Assembly (NCBI GenBank): GCA_027886175.1
Contig: JAJNNQ010000026.1
Span: 26,492,001-26,556,000 of the forward strand
Direction of reading: 5' to 3'
Length of the DNA: 64,000 bases
DNA from: Phylloscopus collybita
Taxonomy: Eukaryota > Chordata > Aves > Passeriformes > Phylloscopidae
The position numbers and the translations under genes are program-made. Under the pieces are notes generated by a model. It was not told the DNA's origin, did no database searches, and was given only the letters and a program-made list of their open reading frames with translations. Shown piece by piece: positions 36,731 to 49,900 of this stretch (the stretch's first letter is position 1; each line of letters begins with the position of its first letter).

Positions 36731-39143
36731 AATTAGAACTTTTCTGTAGTTACTCACATGTGGATTTTGACCTTCTTGTTTAATCTCTGTAGTGCTCTTT
36801 AGCTAGAAACGAAAGCATTTACCTTACAGTAGCTAAAAATGATAGAGGATTTGTGACTATTCTTCTAAAAGAGGGCTGAAAAACCTTTTGTTACTATTTC
36901 TTTACTTCTTTCATAGAGGTTAGCGTTCTAAAATGAGAAATGGTTAGGAGGGTATATTTGCTTGGAAATTCTGGTGAATATTAAGAAGTTGGCAGTAAGG
37001 GCTGTTGGTGTGGCAACTATTTTTCCCAATGAACCTCACTGGTGATTTAGACAAAACTCCCTGTGAAAGAATCCATTTCAAACGATGCGCAAAACTCATT
37101 AGTTTACTCCTCATACAGCTGCTAGCACAGATGGAAGTATCACTAGAGAAAGAGGCCTATATCTTAGTTTTCATTATCTTAGTAATGTTTTTAGTATCCT
37201 CATGATATTAACCTATCCATCCTTTTTCACCTCAAATATTACTTGGTAGGGGAGTACTGCTTTATGTGTCACATTTATATATGAATGCATTCTCCCAGAA
37301 TAAGAATTGCAAGAAATTTTGGAAAAAAAGGATTCTTTTTGTTTTAAGTTATGTGGCTCAGTACAAGAAGGGCAAAAGAGTTCATGCCTGGTATTCCTTA
37401 TTTTGAATGAGCAGGAAACATGACCTGAGCTGCTTTGTTTATATGTATTGGCCGATAACACAGATGCCAGAGGGGAACCTGGTGCTGTTGACAGCACTAA
37501 ACAGCTTGCTCTCTGCAGTGAAAAGTGGACATTGAAGTTATGTATTGTGTTATTCTACAGAGGTAAAAATAAGGCATGGCTGCCTGCTCAAAACTCTAGC
37601 ATAATAGAATTTTAATTGTTCTCATTATGAAAGTTTTATTAAGTGCACATATTTAGGTGGAGTTTTTGCCAGTATACCAATAGCTGTTTCAAGCTGACCA
37701 AGTAGTTGGAATTTTTTGAAATATTATGGTCTATGATGTTTATTGGAGTCAGACAAAGGGACCGAGGGCATCCAAAACTTTTACTTCTCTTGTTCCGAAC
37801 AGCAGGTTAATTTTTAAATGTTTAAAACAGCATTCACATCAAGACCAAAAATAACGTAACATTGCAATAAAAACAAATAAGAATTCCTTTGCAAAGAGAA
37901 AACTTAACTCAAGAGCTGGAGGACTATGCCATTTGGAATGCAGATGCAAAGTTAATCACTGATCTGTTTGGATTGGAGTAATTCAGAGAATGGGAAATTT
38001 CAAAATGTTTTGGATTAGCCAATATTGTTGAAGAGGTGACCTGGCAAAGCATAAAGCCTGTGTGTCAATAGCCAGAAAATCATTACATTGCAATTCTTCT
38101 TGAGCCTAGAAAAGGCTTCCACACTATAAAATATAAAAATTTCTTTTTCTTTTAATGCTCAAATCTCCAGGCATTTACTTCAATATTTCCCCAATAATAA
38201 TACCAAACGTTCTGTTGCGCACAGTGTATGACCCCAGTTCTACAAATATATATGAACTGCATATTCTGCTTATGAAGAGTCCTAAATCAATGGAAATATT
38301 TTTGCATATGAAATTAATCATGCATGTAAGTGGGGGATCAAGGCCTGAGCAGTATGTTTGGTTTTTTTGTCTGTATTATGTTAGAGCCCTGCCATGGGAA
38401 AACCCTGAGATGTTTTTCAAGGAAATCTAGTTCAGAAAGCAGTCCTGTTTCAAGGATTGGGTGAAGTCAAATACAGCCACTTATAAGTCTCTTGAAAAAA
38501 AATTTCCTTTACCTAAAGGCTAAGAAAGGCAGAAGCTGCTGAGAGAGTTCAAACTGGGAACAGGGCCATAATGGTCCTTTTATAACATAGCAACCTGGAT
38601 AGATATAATTGGCTGTCTACAACATCCAAGGTTTGCAGAAAACAACCCAGAAATGTCTTATGACTTGACTTCTGCAGAACTTCTAATAAAGACAAATGGT
38701 GCAGAGCACAGTCTGACCTCTGTCTCAATTAAGGAAGTGTGATAAATACACTGAGGTGTATTTGGTTGCAATTTTTAGCCCAAAATCCGCACAGCCTCCT
38801 AATTGGTAGTACCCAGAAGGTAAACTCTTGGTCACTTATAGGATAAGCAGTACTAGTGCAGTTATGAAAATTCTTTTTTGTTCTATTTTGCAAGTTGATA
38901 ATGTTCTCTCAGCCAGTGAGAAGTTGCTTTTTAGGTAGACAGAGTATGGGTACTAGAGATTTTGAGAATTGTTTTCCATGAATTTGAAAAATGTTTTGAA
39001 GCCAGTGAGAAAAATAAACAAATGTATTTCTGCAACAGAATTTACTTTATCCTTCTTATTGTCACATGGTTAAATATACCAGGTTTCTGCTGTATTATAA
39101 AGCCCTGTCTGCTAGTTTTCTGCTAAGTCTTCGTGCTTTTGCC

Positions 39144-39158
39144 TTTTTTTTTTTTTTT
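39144..39158. repeat. T15 homopolymer tract
   Basis: Fifteen consecutive T bases. Confidence 0.8.
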
Positions 39159-39853
39159 AATCTCAGTTCAAATGTGAATAAGATTAATAGACTGTGACTT
39201 TTTTTGTGTCACCTAGCAGCTAAATCAAGGAAATAAGATGAAGCTGATCTTCCTCTATTGAAGTAATAATACTTTGTTGAATTTTTCTTAAGAAAAATAA
39301 GTAATAGAAAGCAAGTCCCTGTCCCAGTTCCTTGCCCACAGGGTTTGTAACACCAACACAAAGAGGAATCTTGGGCATGCAGTGATTTGTTGTTATCAGC
39401 CAACAGCAACTTTGGAAGAGTCCATCCTAACAGATTTAACTGCTGGCAGCTATAAGTGCTTCAGCATGATTTCAGGGTGTAATCTGCTTACCACAGACCC
39501 CTCTAGGTTTTTTAAATTCTCCTGGCAAAATTAAAATTAGGAATTACAATGCTGCTAATTTCTTAGAAGACTGGGAAAAATCTACATAGTGCAAGTGGTT
39601 TGTCAAAGTCCTTTGTGAAAGAATACTGTTTTTTTGAATTTGCTTAGTATAAAATAGTCCTGGTTTAGGGTTTATTATTCAGTTTGATAAGGTTGCTAAG
39701 AAGTAAGAGGTTCTGGTCTGAAGAGTGGATCTCAGGTAATGGTAATGCTGTATATTTTACACTCCAGGTTCTGCTCTCTGATCAACCTTTGTGTCAGTTA
39801 TTATGAACACATTGTGGCTTAAATATGTTGTCTGGTGTTGTTTTTGTCTAAGT

Positions 39854-40369
39854 CAGAGCTTCCAAATTTTTTAATTTGGGTCCTGCCATTGTGCAGATGG
39901 TAAATATTATCAGGGATGGTGATATCTCTTCTCTCTTGTGGTTCATACGCATATGAGGAGACATTTATACTGTGAATCTTTTCCTAATCCTTCTCTCACG
40001 CATTTTCTCCTCCACAAACTCATCCAGCTGAATTTTCTGCCACTTATCTGTCTCCTCACACACAAATTTTGAAAGAAATTTGGAAAACTTGGCTATAAAT
40101 GGTACAGAAAGAAAAAAAAGATACAGAATGCTACTAACCACCAAAGTAGCACCATGGTGGAAATTGAGACCAACAAGACCAACTTCTTCTGTTGTTTTAT
40201 GGACCCTTTTTTTTGAAACTGCAAGTAGAACGTTCCATTGAAGATCACCAGTGCAGTGTCTGATGGAGATAAAACTTTGAGGATTTTCACCAAACTAAAC
40301 CCAAGTTTTAATAAATTTCATACTCTGAAACTTATTTGAGAGTCCAAAAAAGGAAGTTGGGAAACACAT
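39854..40369. mobile_element. Possible old non-autonomous hAT-type transposon
   Basis: The left end 'cagagcttccaaatttttt' and the reverse complement of the right end ('gtgtttcccaacttcctttt') resemble each other. Both resemble the CAGTGGTTCTCAAAC-type termini of hAT (Charlie-like) elements, followed on both sides by a GGGTCC / GGACTC motif. The spacing of about 515 bp suits a deletion derivative without a transposase. Weak 8-bp flanks (TGTCTAAG and TGCTTAAC, five of eight identical) may be a decayed target duplication. The interior has no frame of interest. The termini are diverged, so chance similarity is possible. Confidence 0.4.
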
Positions 40370-40854
40370 ATTGCTTAACAAACTGTTGAAATGGAATGCT
40401 TCATATTAGCACATTTTGCCTTTAGCTGTGCCAGACTAAAGTGTGATGCCTCCAAGTTGTCACAGAAGCTAATATGAGCCTGGTGGGTAATTGGATAGAG
40501 AGACCACCTGGGAGCTTCCAATGCTACAAACACAAACAAAGAAACTGTGGCTGAACCCTTGGCAAATATCTGACAATGGAAACCTAGTGAGTGGGAAGGC
40601 TTCGCTTGACCCTATTGTCATTCCCAGCTCACAGACCAGAGCAGAAGAAAGTTACTGATTTTTATTAATTTATTTGAACAATACGGGAACAAGAAGAAAT
40701 CTCTAATATCTTTAATCCTGGAGACATACACGTCACAGAATACTGACTTATTTTACAGAATAAAAATAATTAATTTTTTTAGGAATTAGTGGTAATTATT
40801 AAGGTGGATTTCCTACAGTAATATCCTCCTTATCTGAGGTTATTGACTCACTAA
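40370..40854. other. No gene recognised
   Basis: Unique AT-rich sequence between the possible hAT element and the next CR1. I see nothing to annotate. Confidence 0.5.
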
Positions 40855-41420
40855 AGGGTAGGACTATCTTAAGGGACCTTGATATGCAGGCTGACAAGTG
40901 TCCCAAGAAATATAGCAAAGAGAAGTGCAAAGGTCTTCATCTTGGAGGAAACAAACCCGTGCTGGGAATTGGCTGGTAGGGAGAAAATCTGTCATAGGTC
41001 TGGTGGTCCTGGTACATGAGAAGCTGAACAGGAGTCCAGAGGATGCTCTTGTGGAAAAAAAAGGCTCATGACATCCTGGACTGCAGTAGCTAATTGGTCC
41101 AGAACCAAAATTAGTCCACTCCACTCAGCCCTTGTGAATCCATATCTGCAGTGTCCAGCTTTCATCTCCACAGAGATCATCTCTACATCCTCAAAGATAG
41201 ATTAGCAAGGGATGGAATGCAGTGCAGAGCTACCAAGATATCTGGGGGGCTGGTACATACAGGGAATGAGGAGAGGCTGAGGAGTTTGGTGTGTTTAACT
41301 TGGAAAACATTAAATAAAGCCTGCAGAACTGACCTCTGTATGAGCAGCTAGATCAGTACATGGCCCCTGGTCTCCAGATGAAGACTGAGATGCAGTCCTA
41401 AGATGTTTCAGGGTGAGATA
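40855..41420 (+). mobile_element. CR1 LINE fragment (end of ORF2 into 3' part)
   Basis: 'aagggaccttgatatgcagg', 'gagaagtgcaaaggtcttca' and 'cttggaggaaacaaac' follow the CR1 ORF2 block after the RT core ('RDLD...KCKVLHLG'). 'tgacatcctggactgcagta' and 'ccactcagcccttgtgaatc' continue it. 'accaagatatctggggggct' and 'gaggagaggctgaggagttt' mark the entry to the 3' part. Frames are broken and some blocks are shortened. The 3' terminal repeats are not preserved. It is an old 5'-truncated copy. Confidence 0.78.
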
Positions 41421-42660
41421 CTTCTACTTGGGACTCTAATCAAAACTAAGAAGCTATTACGTGTGATTAAATAACTTGTAAGATATTTCTAAAGTGTGAT
41501 TCAATTTCTTATCACTTGTTAAAGCATTTTGCTGCAACAAGAATGAAAGCAGAAGTGTTAGCATCTCAAATTGGTTCGCTCTCTGGATAACGCTGAAATT
41601 CTGGGAATAAAACAGAGATTATTTTCATGTATAAAATGTCTATAAAAGTGCATATACTCCTGTACAGCTATCTTAATTCAGGGAGCAAAGAACAACTCTG
41701 TGTGCATGGGGCCTTTGTAGAGGGTTAGCAGCTCCTTTTATTGGCATTTGTTGTGGGCCTGGACTCAGGAGCACTTTATGGGCTGGCATGAAGTACATCA
41801 GACCACATTTATTTAATCTGGGAGCTAGAAAGCTAGCCAGAATTTTAGGGCTAAGAAAATGTTTTCAAGACTAATGAAAAAATCCTACTATTTTATTAAA
41901 TTCATTATAGACAAGCACAACCTTTACTGCAGGGACATGAAAAGTTGGCTCTAAAATGTGGGTGTTTCACTTGAGCCAACTTTAAAATAAATCAATGCAA
42001 AAAATGAACCCCTGCCGCAGTATATTTTGGTTCACTCTAAAAAAATATGGGAAGATTGCAGTAAACATCCTTATTAATGAAAATGTAGCACAACATGTGA
42101 AATTATTTGAATTTCAAAATTTACCAGAGACCAATCCCTGGCAAAAATTCTGTTATTTCCCAACAGTTGACTCCAAGTGGTAGTCTCTGGTCACCATTTT
42201 TTCATCTCAACCCATAGGTTAATTTTCAAATATGGAAAGTTCAACTGATTGTTTTCCAGGTTGCCAAGAGCCCAAGTCACAACCCAAACCGTACCCCACA
42301 ACTGAGTAGTAGGCATTGGACTTGGGGAATCTAAAATATTTTAGAGGCATCTGTTTGGTCGGGTAAGCACAGCCCTGCAACCACTTTTCAAGACCACCTT
42401 TGCCACCCCTTCCACTCATGAGGCCTTTAAATATAGCCTGAAGCACGAGGTCCAAGTACACCCTGGGCAATATTGACACAATGGGGTTTGGGGGATTTCA
42501 GCCCAGGGAAGTGTCTGTCCTTTGCTTACGGTATGAAATGTGGCCAGAGAGAAAATAGGAAGTACAGTCCCAGCTACTGCAGCTCCACTCACTGCTTGGC
42601 AGTCTGGCACAAAGATAATCTCTACATCCCATTTGCCATGGGCTAAGATCTCCAAGGGGG

Positions 42661-42692
42661 AGGTATGGTATTCTACAGGTATGGTACTCTAC
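42661..42692. repeat. 16-bp tandem duplication
   Basis: Two adjacent 16-base units beginning AGGTATGGTA and ending TCTAC, differing at one base (T or C). Confidence 0.85.
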
Positions 42693-45295
42693 ATACCCTG
42701 TGATATGTAGAACTTTTCTAGGCTCTGTTGATGGATGATGAAATTCCTAGAATCCTGACATACTTTTTATAGCTCAGGAACACACACATCCTGAATCTCA
42801 GCCAGATGGATGCCTCAACTCACTGCTTTCTTCTGCAGAGACATAACAAGTAGACTATACAACTTCTATAGGTCAAATTTGCAGGAGAGTAAGGAAAGTC
42901 TGGCTGTCCTTCAGTAACTGATCTAGACAAAATATAAACCTCTGAGTCTTATCTTTGCTGTAAGGTATTCTTAGGTCCCAAACCAGCATCATTTGTACTA
43001 TAAAATGACTTTCCTGTTCAGTTCATGCACTTTCTCATGAATCATTATCCTCCTTTACTATGAGCAACTATGTCTGACTTGGCCGGTCCCACAACTAAAC
43101 AGCTTTTCTCTAGTATAAAAATGTTCTCCTCCCCTTCTTCTACATTGCTTTTGTTTGCCTTCTGACATACTGTGTTCTCTGTGTTTTAAGTACCACCAGT
43201 AGAACTTTTACTTCAAAGTTCTCCAGATGGGGGTTTTTCAGTCCTGAGTACCAGGTACATTCAGGATTATGGAACAGAAGTTTATCCTAATTATCTCAAG
43301 CAGCAGATCCCAGACAGTGCTCCTGTACCAGCTGGCAGTGAAAACAACACTGTGCCATCACACCTGACTGGGGAGGAGGGCAGGGGAAATGGCGGTTTCT
43401 CCTATGCCAGGGTGGTTCACTCCATACTCACAGCCATGAGGAGATCCATAAGAAAATGTTCTCTTGATACACTGAACTCAAAGACTGCTTCATCCAGAGG
43501 TATGTACCCCCAAATCATAAGTGCAGTTTCTTGACATATGTATTGAGGTCCTACAATATCACATGGATCAAAGAGTGGTAGAGCCTGCTTTGTAGCTTGC
43601 TTTGTGAAACAGCATGTATCTGCTGGGTTGGCTTCATGCTGTGCTGGCAAAAAATCAGAGCCTGGGTGCCCTTTGAAAAACTGCTCTCAGGATCTTGTCA
43701 GAGCTTTACTGTTTGCTGACAAAGACAGAAGATAAGGTGGCAAGGTAATGCTGAAAAATCCCTATTTACAAGCTAAATGACAGATTTACTACTGCTGAAA
43801 TGAAATGAAAAGGTCTCAGGTGAGCCTCACCGCAGCGTAGCCATCTACTACGACTGATGCACAGGGGTGAGCAGGGTGAGGGGGCTGTGAAAAGGCATCT
43901 AGAGGAGGCAGGGAGGTCCAGGTGTGCCAATGCCCCCAGGGAGGGCTGAGCAGAGCCCTGCTGCGTGCTCTAAGGCCAGCTGTTGATAAAATCAGCACAA
44001 CCACTCCAGCCACACTGCTCAACACAGTAAAACTTTTCATTACACTCTCTGGGCAGGAAAGCACATTTTTTCACAGAGTTTCACATAATTATCCACCATA
44101 CACCCCCAGCACAATAATGACAGGTGTTTCTGGTTTACATGCTGTTTGCACTTAAGCACTTCTGGCATGGATATGCCTGCAGAGAGAAGCTGGCAGGATG
44201 CCATCACTTTGAGGTGCTGCATGCTCCAGCCCCTTGGCTCTCTCCCCTTCCTTGACTGAAAAAATGCATGGGGATGCCTCTGCAAAATCAACTTCATTAA
44301 ATATCTTCTACTTTTCAGAGATCCCCAAATAGTGCCTGTGAAGGCAGGACACCTATTTTTGCATTAGAAAGAATTCTCTAGGTCCTCATAGCAGGATTTT
44401 ATGAAGCCATATGAAGTAAGTTTGGTTTAAAACCTCCTGTTTAAGATGCACTGTATTTCCAAGACAGATGAGTCAGCTGAATTTACTTTGATTTTCAACA
44501 CTTGCACACACTTCTTTCCATGTTCTTCTTTCCTTCTCTTTTTTCTACTTTCTTTCCCCGCCACCCTTTTTCCCCTTTAGTGTCATATTAGAAAGTTTTC
44601 TTTATAAGGAATGAAATTTAGGTTCTCAAGCAGAATAATTTTAAGTGCTCCATAGTGTCTGAGGCACATCTGCATGGAGCTGGCACATAAAACACAGGAG
44701 GTGAAGATAGATACTTCCTGATGTGGTTCTGGGGTATTTCACATAGCAAGGACTTTCTAAGGCATCTGTGAGGCCAGTAGGAACTGCTGAAATCCTATCT
44801 TTGGTGCCAGGGGTTGGAGACATGAAAACTGAGAGCCTTGACCAGGGAGAATGCGTGGGTTGTATGGCTGTTGTAGCTTCCTTTTTTAAGAGGAATTTGG
44901 AAGAAAAGAGGGAAAGAAAAAGAACAGAGCAAGTATAAATATATAAACAAATATGGGTTTTCAAGCTTCCCACAGCAAAGAAAATCATTCCTTTGCTGGA
45001 GACCACCAGGATTTCCAGCTTACTCCTCTTGTGCTATGCACTTGGCATAAGGGCACAGGGCAGTAAGGACTTGCCATTATGAATGCCCTATGGACTGCAT
45101 TCTGGAGTCACTGGCAAAAGCATTCAGTACAGACATATAAAATAGCAGTCACAAAAGCTAGAAAACAAAGATTTTTTTTTCCACCCAGAGTAAAAATAGC
45201 TGGAAAAAAGCCTTTCTGAACCCAGAATGCAACACCCTATTCAAGAAAGCAAAGGAGTAAGGCTAATAGAAAAAAAACGTACAACCAGTTTACAC

Positions 45296-45317
45296 TTTGT
45301 AAAAGCTTTGTAAAAGC
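45296..45317. repeat. 11-bp perfect tandem duplication
   Basis: TTTGTAAAAGC occurs twice in succession (45296-45306 and 45307-45317). The second copy runs into the hairpin that starts at 45314. Confidence 0.85.
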
Positions 45318-45337
45318 ATCCTTGGTAAAGGATGCTT
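45314..45337. repeat. Perfect 10-bp hairpin with 4-base loop
   Basis: AAGCATCCTT (45314-45323) and AAGGATGCTT (45328-45337) pair exactly around the loop GGTA. It is the tightest hairpin I noticed in the window. No transcript is evident, so it is described only as structure. Confidence 0.7.
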
Positions 45338-46510
45338 CTTCAGAGGCTGGGAGGCTACATAAATAGTTTAAAAATAATTCAATATGCCAATTGTCTCACA
45401 GCAACTTACAACCTGAATTGGAAGGCTCTTTTCTTATCTGTATTTACTTACCGTCAGCTGGATGTTCTACAAAACGCAGAAGCACAGGTAGGAAGGAGCT
45501 TGCTCTCAGGAGCTGAGAGACAAAAAATACATGGACATGTGAAGGAGTAGACTAAAAAATCCAAATGAAAGGGTCATTCCATTAGAAGTTTTTAGTAAAA
45601 TTTTGTGTATTGTGTGGTGTTTTTAATTTTTTTGATGGGTAGATGCTCTTGGTTTTGGCTGCAAGTTAAAGACAGTGACTTGGTGTCCAGGCAGATCAAG
45701 CTATAAAAGCTCTTGTACTCTAATGGCAGCATCAAAGATCTAAAGCGTAAGAAATAATCAAATTATCTTTCAGCCTTCAGCTGCTCATTCATTAAGCACC
45801 TTCTTTCTAAATCAAACCTTTTAAAGCTCTTGTATATCCTCAAGGTTATGAGTAATTATCACCATCTGGGGTACACCCTCTTGGATGAAAATAATCATAA
45901 ACTGTGCAAATTTTCCTTTTCAATGGTGTCCAATGCAGGCCAGTTATAGTTCAGCTGCATCCCAAAAAGCAGTGGGATCAACATTTTTGCAATTAATGGC
46001 AAGGCATTATTAGAAACTAAGTGTCCTGCTGGAGCTTGCTACTGGCACTTGGATTTCCTACCACCTACTTGCATGCTGTGTTCTGATGCAGCTCATGTTG
46101 CTGTCCTTTTTAATCCAATGCTGATGTCACAGCCACCAGAAGCTGATACAGCAGGAGGTCTCTCACAACTCTTTCAAGAGAAAAGAAGGGTCTCTCTAAC
46201 CTGAAACACATTTTTTTCATTAATTGTTCCTGTAATGTGGCTTTGCTCCCTTTCAGATTTCGTTTTGGAAAAGGCTTTCTTAGAAAGGAATATTTACTAC
46301 TTTTGTCCTAATCTGTAATGCCCTTTTTTCAAGGCTCTGGCTAAATACCGTAATTTAGATATTCTTTATTTTCTTCTGAAATCTGAAGTTAAACTGTTGA
46401 AAAGTCTGTATGTACCAACTATCTCCTGTCATTATTTGGATATGAAGATTAATCAGACTCTCAACAATTCTTTTTTTATCCTCCTAAGCATTCTCTGTGT
46501 GTCTTGATAT

Positions 46511-46538
46511 TTTGTTTGTTTGTTTGTTTTTGTTTTTT
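46511..46538. repeat. TTTG simple repeat
   Basis: Repeated GTTT units followed by a longer T run. It is a short simple repeat. Confidence 0.8.
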
Positions 46539-46959
46539 GGTAAGAGTTTCTGATTCCTGAGAGGGAATAAGGTTTTGGCAATCTCTAAGTGGGCTTGGAG
46601 AATACATCCTCACCTGAGCACTGTGTGGGCTCCTGAGCCCAGGACATGTCAGAAAAGCTACTGCCATCTACATCAGCCATGCACCTTCTTACTGCAGGGC
46701 TTCTGCTGCCTCAGGGCAGTGTCTCCCTCCACAAGCATATCTGCCAACACTACTTTCAATTAATTAATATCGGCTGGTTTTATCTCTGCATGATCCTTCA
46801 TCTATCTATTCCCACTATTGTTCCTCTCCTTAAAAAGCAATATGAATGCTGGATTCTTGGGTTTTAGGTGTTTATGAGGGTTTTTAATAAAGTTAGATTC
46901 ATGACAAGATGCTACGGCAACCGCAATAACAAAAACTAGTCATTTGCTGTGTGAGCACT

Positions 46960-47462
46960 TGTCGTGGTTTAACCCCATCTGACAACTCAGCACCAGGCAA
47001 TCTCTGCCTTGGCACTGCAAAATTGAAAGGATAAAAGTAAGGAAACCAAAGGGTTGTGAAAAAGACAGTTTAATAAGTAAAAAAAAATGCATGAAAAACT
47101 CCCTCTCCTGAAAACCCCAAAATGGAACAAGTGATGCGAAACCTCACAGTTGCAGCCCTGGCAAACTTTCTCCCCAGTTTTTATTGCTGAGCATGATGCC
47201 ATATGATATGGAATATCCCTTCGATCAGCTGGGGTCAGCTGTTCTGGCTGCGTCAACTCCCAGCTTCTCATGCACTACCAGATTACTCACTGGTGAGGTG
47301 GTGTGATGGGCAGAAAGGCCTTGACTCTCTGCAAGCCCTGCTCAGCAATAACTAAAACATCCCTGTGTTATCAACACTGTTTTCATCCCATAGCCAAACC
47401 AGCTCCACAAAAGCTACTATGAAAAATAATTACTTATCTCAATCAACTACACTGGAACTACA
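46960..47462 (-). mobile_element. Solo LTR, avian ERV family (minus), copy 2
   Basis: On the plus strand it starts 'tgtcgtggtttaacccc' and continues 'aaaagtaaggaaaccaaagg', 'agacagtttaataagtaa', 'ttgctgagcatgatgccata', 'gatatggaatatcccttcga', 'gctggggtcagctgttctgg' and 'ctaaaacatccctgtgttat'. These are the familiar blocks of an avian LTR read backwards. In minus orientation the TATA position holds an AATAAAAAC-like sequence (near 47178-47187), and TATTAAAC near 47069-47076 would be the poly(A) signal. The segment between the poly(A) site and TATA differs from copy 1, so it may be a different subfamily. No adjoining retroviral genes are present. Confidence 0.85.
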
Positions 47463-49598
47463 GTCCACCTCAAAGGTAAAAGGATAACCAAATGAAATGT
47501 GATAATGATAGTATTAAACATCTTCTAGCATAACATGAGGTGTGCACAGATCACGTTTATTTCTTTATCATGACCTTGAACCACAGAGGAACAAGGTGAT
47601 CAGAGTTTTTAGTTGCTTTCTGTATTGTTAGTTTATCTTCTGAGGTGCTTTTGTTGGTATACCTTTAGTTAATACTTATTACACATTCTCTTTGTAGATG
47701 CATATTTAATATAAAATATTCTACATACAGTAGTATTTAACAAATATCTGAGACTGACCAGAATATACCGCAGTTTCATAACTAGTATGATCATAGTTAA
47801 AGTGCCTGAAATGCTAAATGGGGCACTATATCAAAGGCCTAATTTGTCCGCTTAATGATCACTCAGTTCTGCACTTCAGAGTTCCACCATTGTAAAAAAA
47901 TCCTTTAGTAAATGGAAATTGTTTGGTGAATGAATGAGACACCACATCAGGGCTGAAACTTCAAATAAATAAATGTCATTACAGATTTAATTGGGTCCAT
48001 GTGTTCAGTATCAAAAACTTCTTAGTGTTTGTTACTGATGAAGAGGAACAGACAGCAGGAAATAGTGGCATGATGAATTAAACTTGAACACTCTAATCAA
48101 GACAAGGCATGGGTGTAAATTCTGTTCCTTTGATGTATCACTCTCCAGAGTTACTAGCTAACAACAATTTGTTCACTATTTCATTGAGGCAATGTATGGT
48201 GTTGCCTCATATATTTTCTGTGCTATTGTGAAGAAGGACAAGTTAAGATTTTATACAGTAATTTCAAGGAAAGGAATGAGTCAAGAAAACTTGCAATGCC
48301 ACTGAAGGGAAGAAATCTTACCTACTTATACAGTGTCTTGCTTAGTGCTGCTGTCTTTTACTGTGTCCAAAGAAAGAAATAAATGCTAAGAATAATATTT
48401 CATAGAAAAAAAAAAAGCTTCTATCATAGGAAAAAATTAGTGCAATATCTGTGATGCTAAACTTAACATGTGCCTTACCAAGGGAGCCTTGGTTGCTTGG
48501 AGACATAAAAATACATCCATTTCTCATTATGTTCACTGATGGGAGTAAAGGAATGGTTACAGGGAGGTGGCAAAAATACCTCCAGCCAAACACAACTTAA
48601 TTGTTCATCTACAGCTATTAATTTCTAAGATACAGTTGCTAATTGCATAAGGTAGTGTTAGTTTTTTCCTGCCTTATCAAAGGGCATGACTGCAGTGCAA
48701 CTGGTTTAGAGATGATTTTTTATTTTATGGAACTTTTCAACTGTTAATAAAAACAGTAGACTGATCAAAGCTCCCACTCTTTATAATATTTTGAAAACTC
48801 TTTCATGCTATTTTTATAACTCAATGAATCTCCTGGTAGCATAAAAAATTACTTTTTGTGTAAATCTATGATGTCTTAATAACATGAGCTGCCTATTTCA
48901 GAGTATCATATGATGTTCATAGGCATAATTTTTACCCACTGATACGAAAGAAAAATTTTAAAGATGAGATCATGACCACTAAATGGTATTTCACCTGGTA
49001 GGCCTTGATTAATCAGTCAGGGTTAATCTGTTGGGTGCAGCTATCCATTTCCCACCTTTTTTTTTTTTGGAGTGAACAGGGGCAGGTGTTTGAAGAGAAG
49101 ACCTGCTTGGAGACCTGAATAGCCCTTATGTGTCTGTGGCTGTTCACACATGTGCACAGACCAGTGCTTCACTCCATGTATATGTTCATGCATCAAAGCC
49201 AATGTTGCAAATGCAAAAGAAGAGCCAGAATTCTTTCCCAGGCTGTCACATTTCTTTAGAATATTTGTCACAATTCTTTCCAGATCAAATTAGGATATAC
49301 AGAAGATCTAAATAATCTTCTCAATCAATCTGTAGTTTTATTTTGCATTCTGACTTATTCAAAGTCCCAGTAATGGCAGAAACTGGCTGGGGAATGTACT
49401 AGGGGAATCTACAGTTTGTACACCTGTGTATGTGTATATGTGTATATTGCTCAGAGGACTACCCAGGGCTCCTGCTGTCTTGCTCTGCCCCATAAATGGC
49501 TCTGGTTTCTCTGTTTCCTCTCAGGGAAAAGGGCTTTGCAAATAACAAAGATAAACCCACAAAATGTTCAGCTAGAGCTGGAAAAGAAGCTCCTTATG
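47463..49598. other. No gene recognised
   Basis: AT-rich unique sequence. Frames are at most 83 codons and show no motif. I see nothing else to annotate. Confidence 0.5.
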
Positions 49599-49900
49599 AT
49601 AGAATCATAGAATATGCTGAGTTGTAATGCACTCATGAGGATCACAGCATTCAGTTCCTGCCCCTGCACAGGACAGCCCCAAGAATCTCACCACACATAT
49701 GACAGCACTGTCCAAAAGCTTCTTGAAGTGTGGCAGGCTTGGTGCTGTGATCACCACCCTGGGGAGCCTGTTCTAGTGCTCAACCACCCTCTGGGGTGAA
49801 AACCATTTTTCTAGTATCCAACCTAAACCTCCCCTGACCTTCAGGCCATTCCCTTGAGTCCTGTCACTGGGCATCAGAGTGAAGAGATCAATACTTACCC
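49599..49900 (-). mobile_element. CR1 LINE, well-preserved 3' end (minus)
   Basis: On the plus strand it opens with 'agaatcatagaatatgctga', the reverse complement of the CR1 terminal ATTCTATGATTCTAT repeat. It continues 'gcacaggacagccccaagaa', 'cttcttgaagtgtggcaggc', 'ccctggggagcctgttctag', 'aacctaaacctcccctgacc' and 'cattcccttgagtcctgtca'. These phrases are close to the consensus of a neoavian CR1 subfamily as I remember it. It seems the least diverged CR1 in the window and is 5'-truncated near 49900. Confidence 0.92.

Larger units (their letters stand above)
36526..39853. other. No gene recognised; poly-T tracts
   Basis: AT-rich sequence with T-rich tracts at 36708-36730 and 39144-39158. 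Frames are at most 94 codons and carry no recognisable motif. I see no exon or transposon. Confidence 0.5.
41421..46959. other. No gene recognised; patchy G+C, one hairpin
   Basis: About 5.5 kb without a supported gene. G+C-richer patches at 42240-42660 and 43320-44300 hold frames of up to 86 codons; the longest frame in the stretch is 121 codons on the minus strand at 44641-45006. None has a motif I recognise. Small tandem repeats (42661-42692, 45296-45317), a hairpin (45314-45337) and a TTTG run (46511-46538) are listed separately. Confidence 0.45.

Noticed and set aside
43417..43650. Minus-strand 77-codon frame with a fairly protein-like sequence
   Set aside because: Short, unrecognised, and without splice sites or a second supporting exon.
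30437..47462. The two minus-strand LTRs as ends of one provirus
   Set aside because: They are 16 kb apart, belong to different subtypes, and the DNA between them holds CR1 elements and unique sequence but no retroviral genes.
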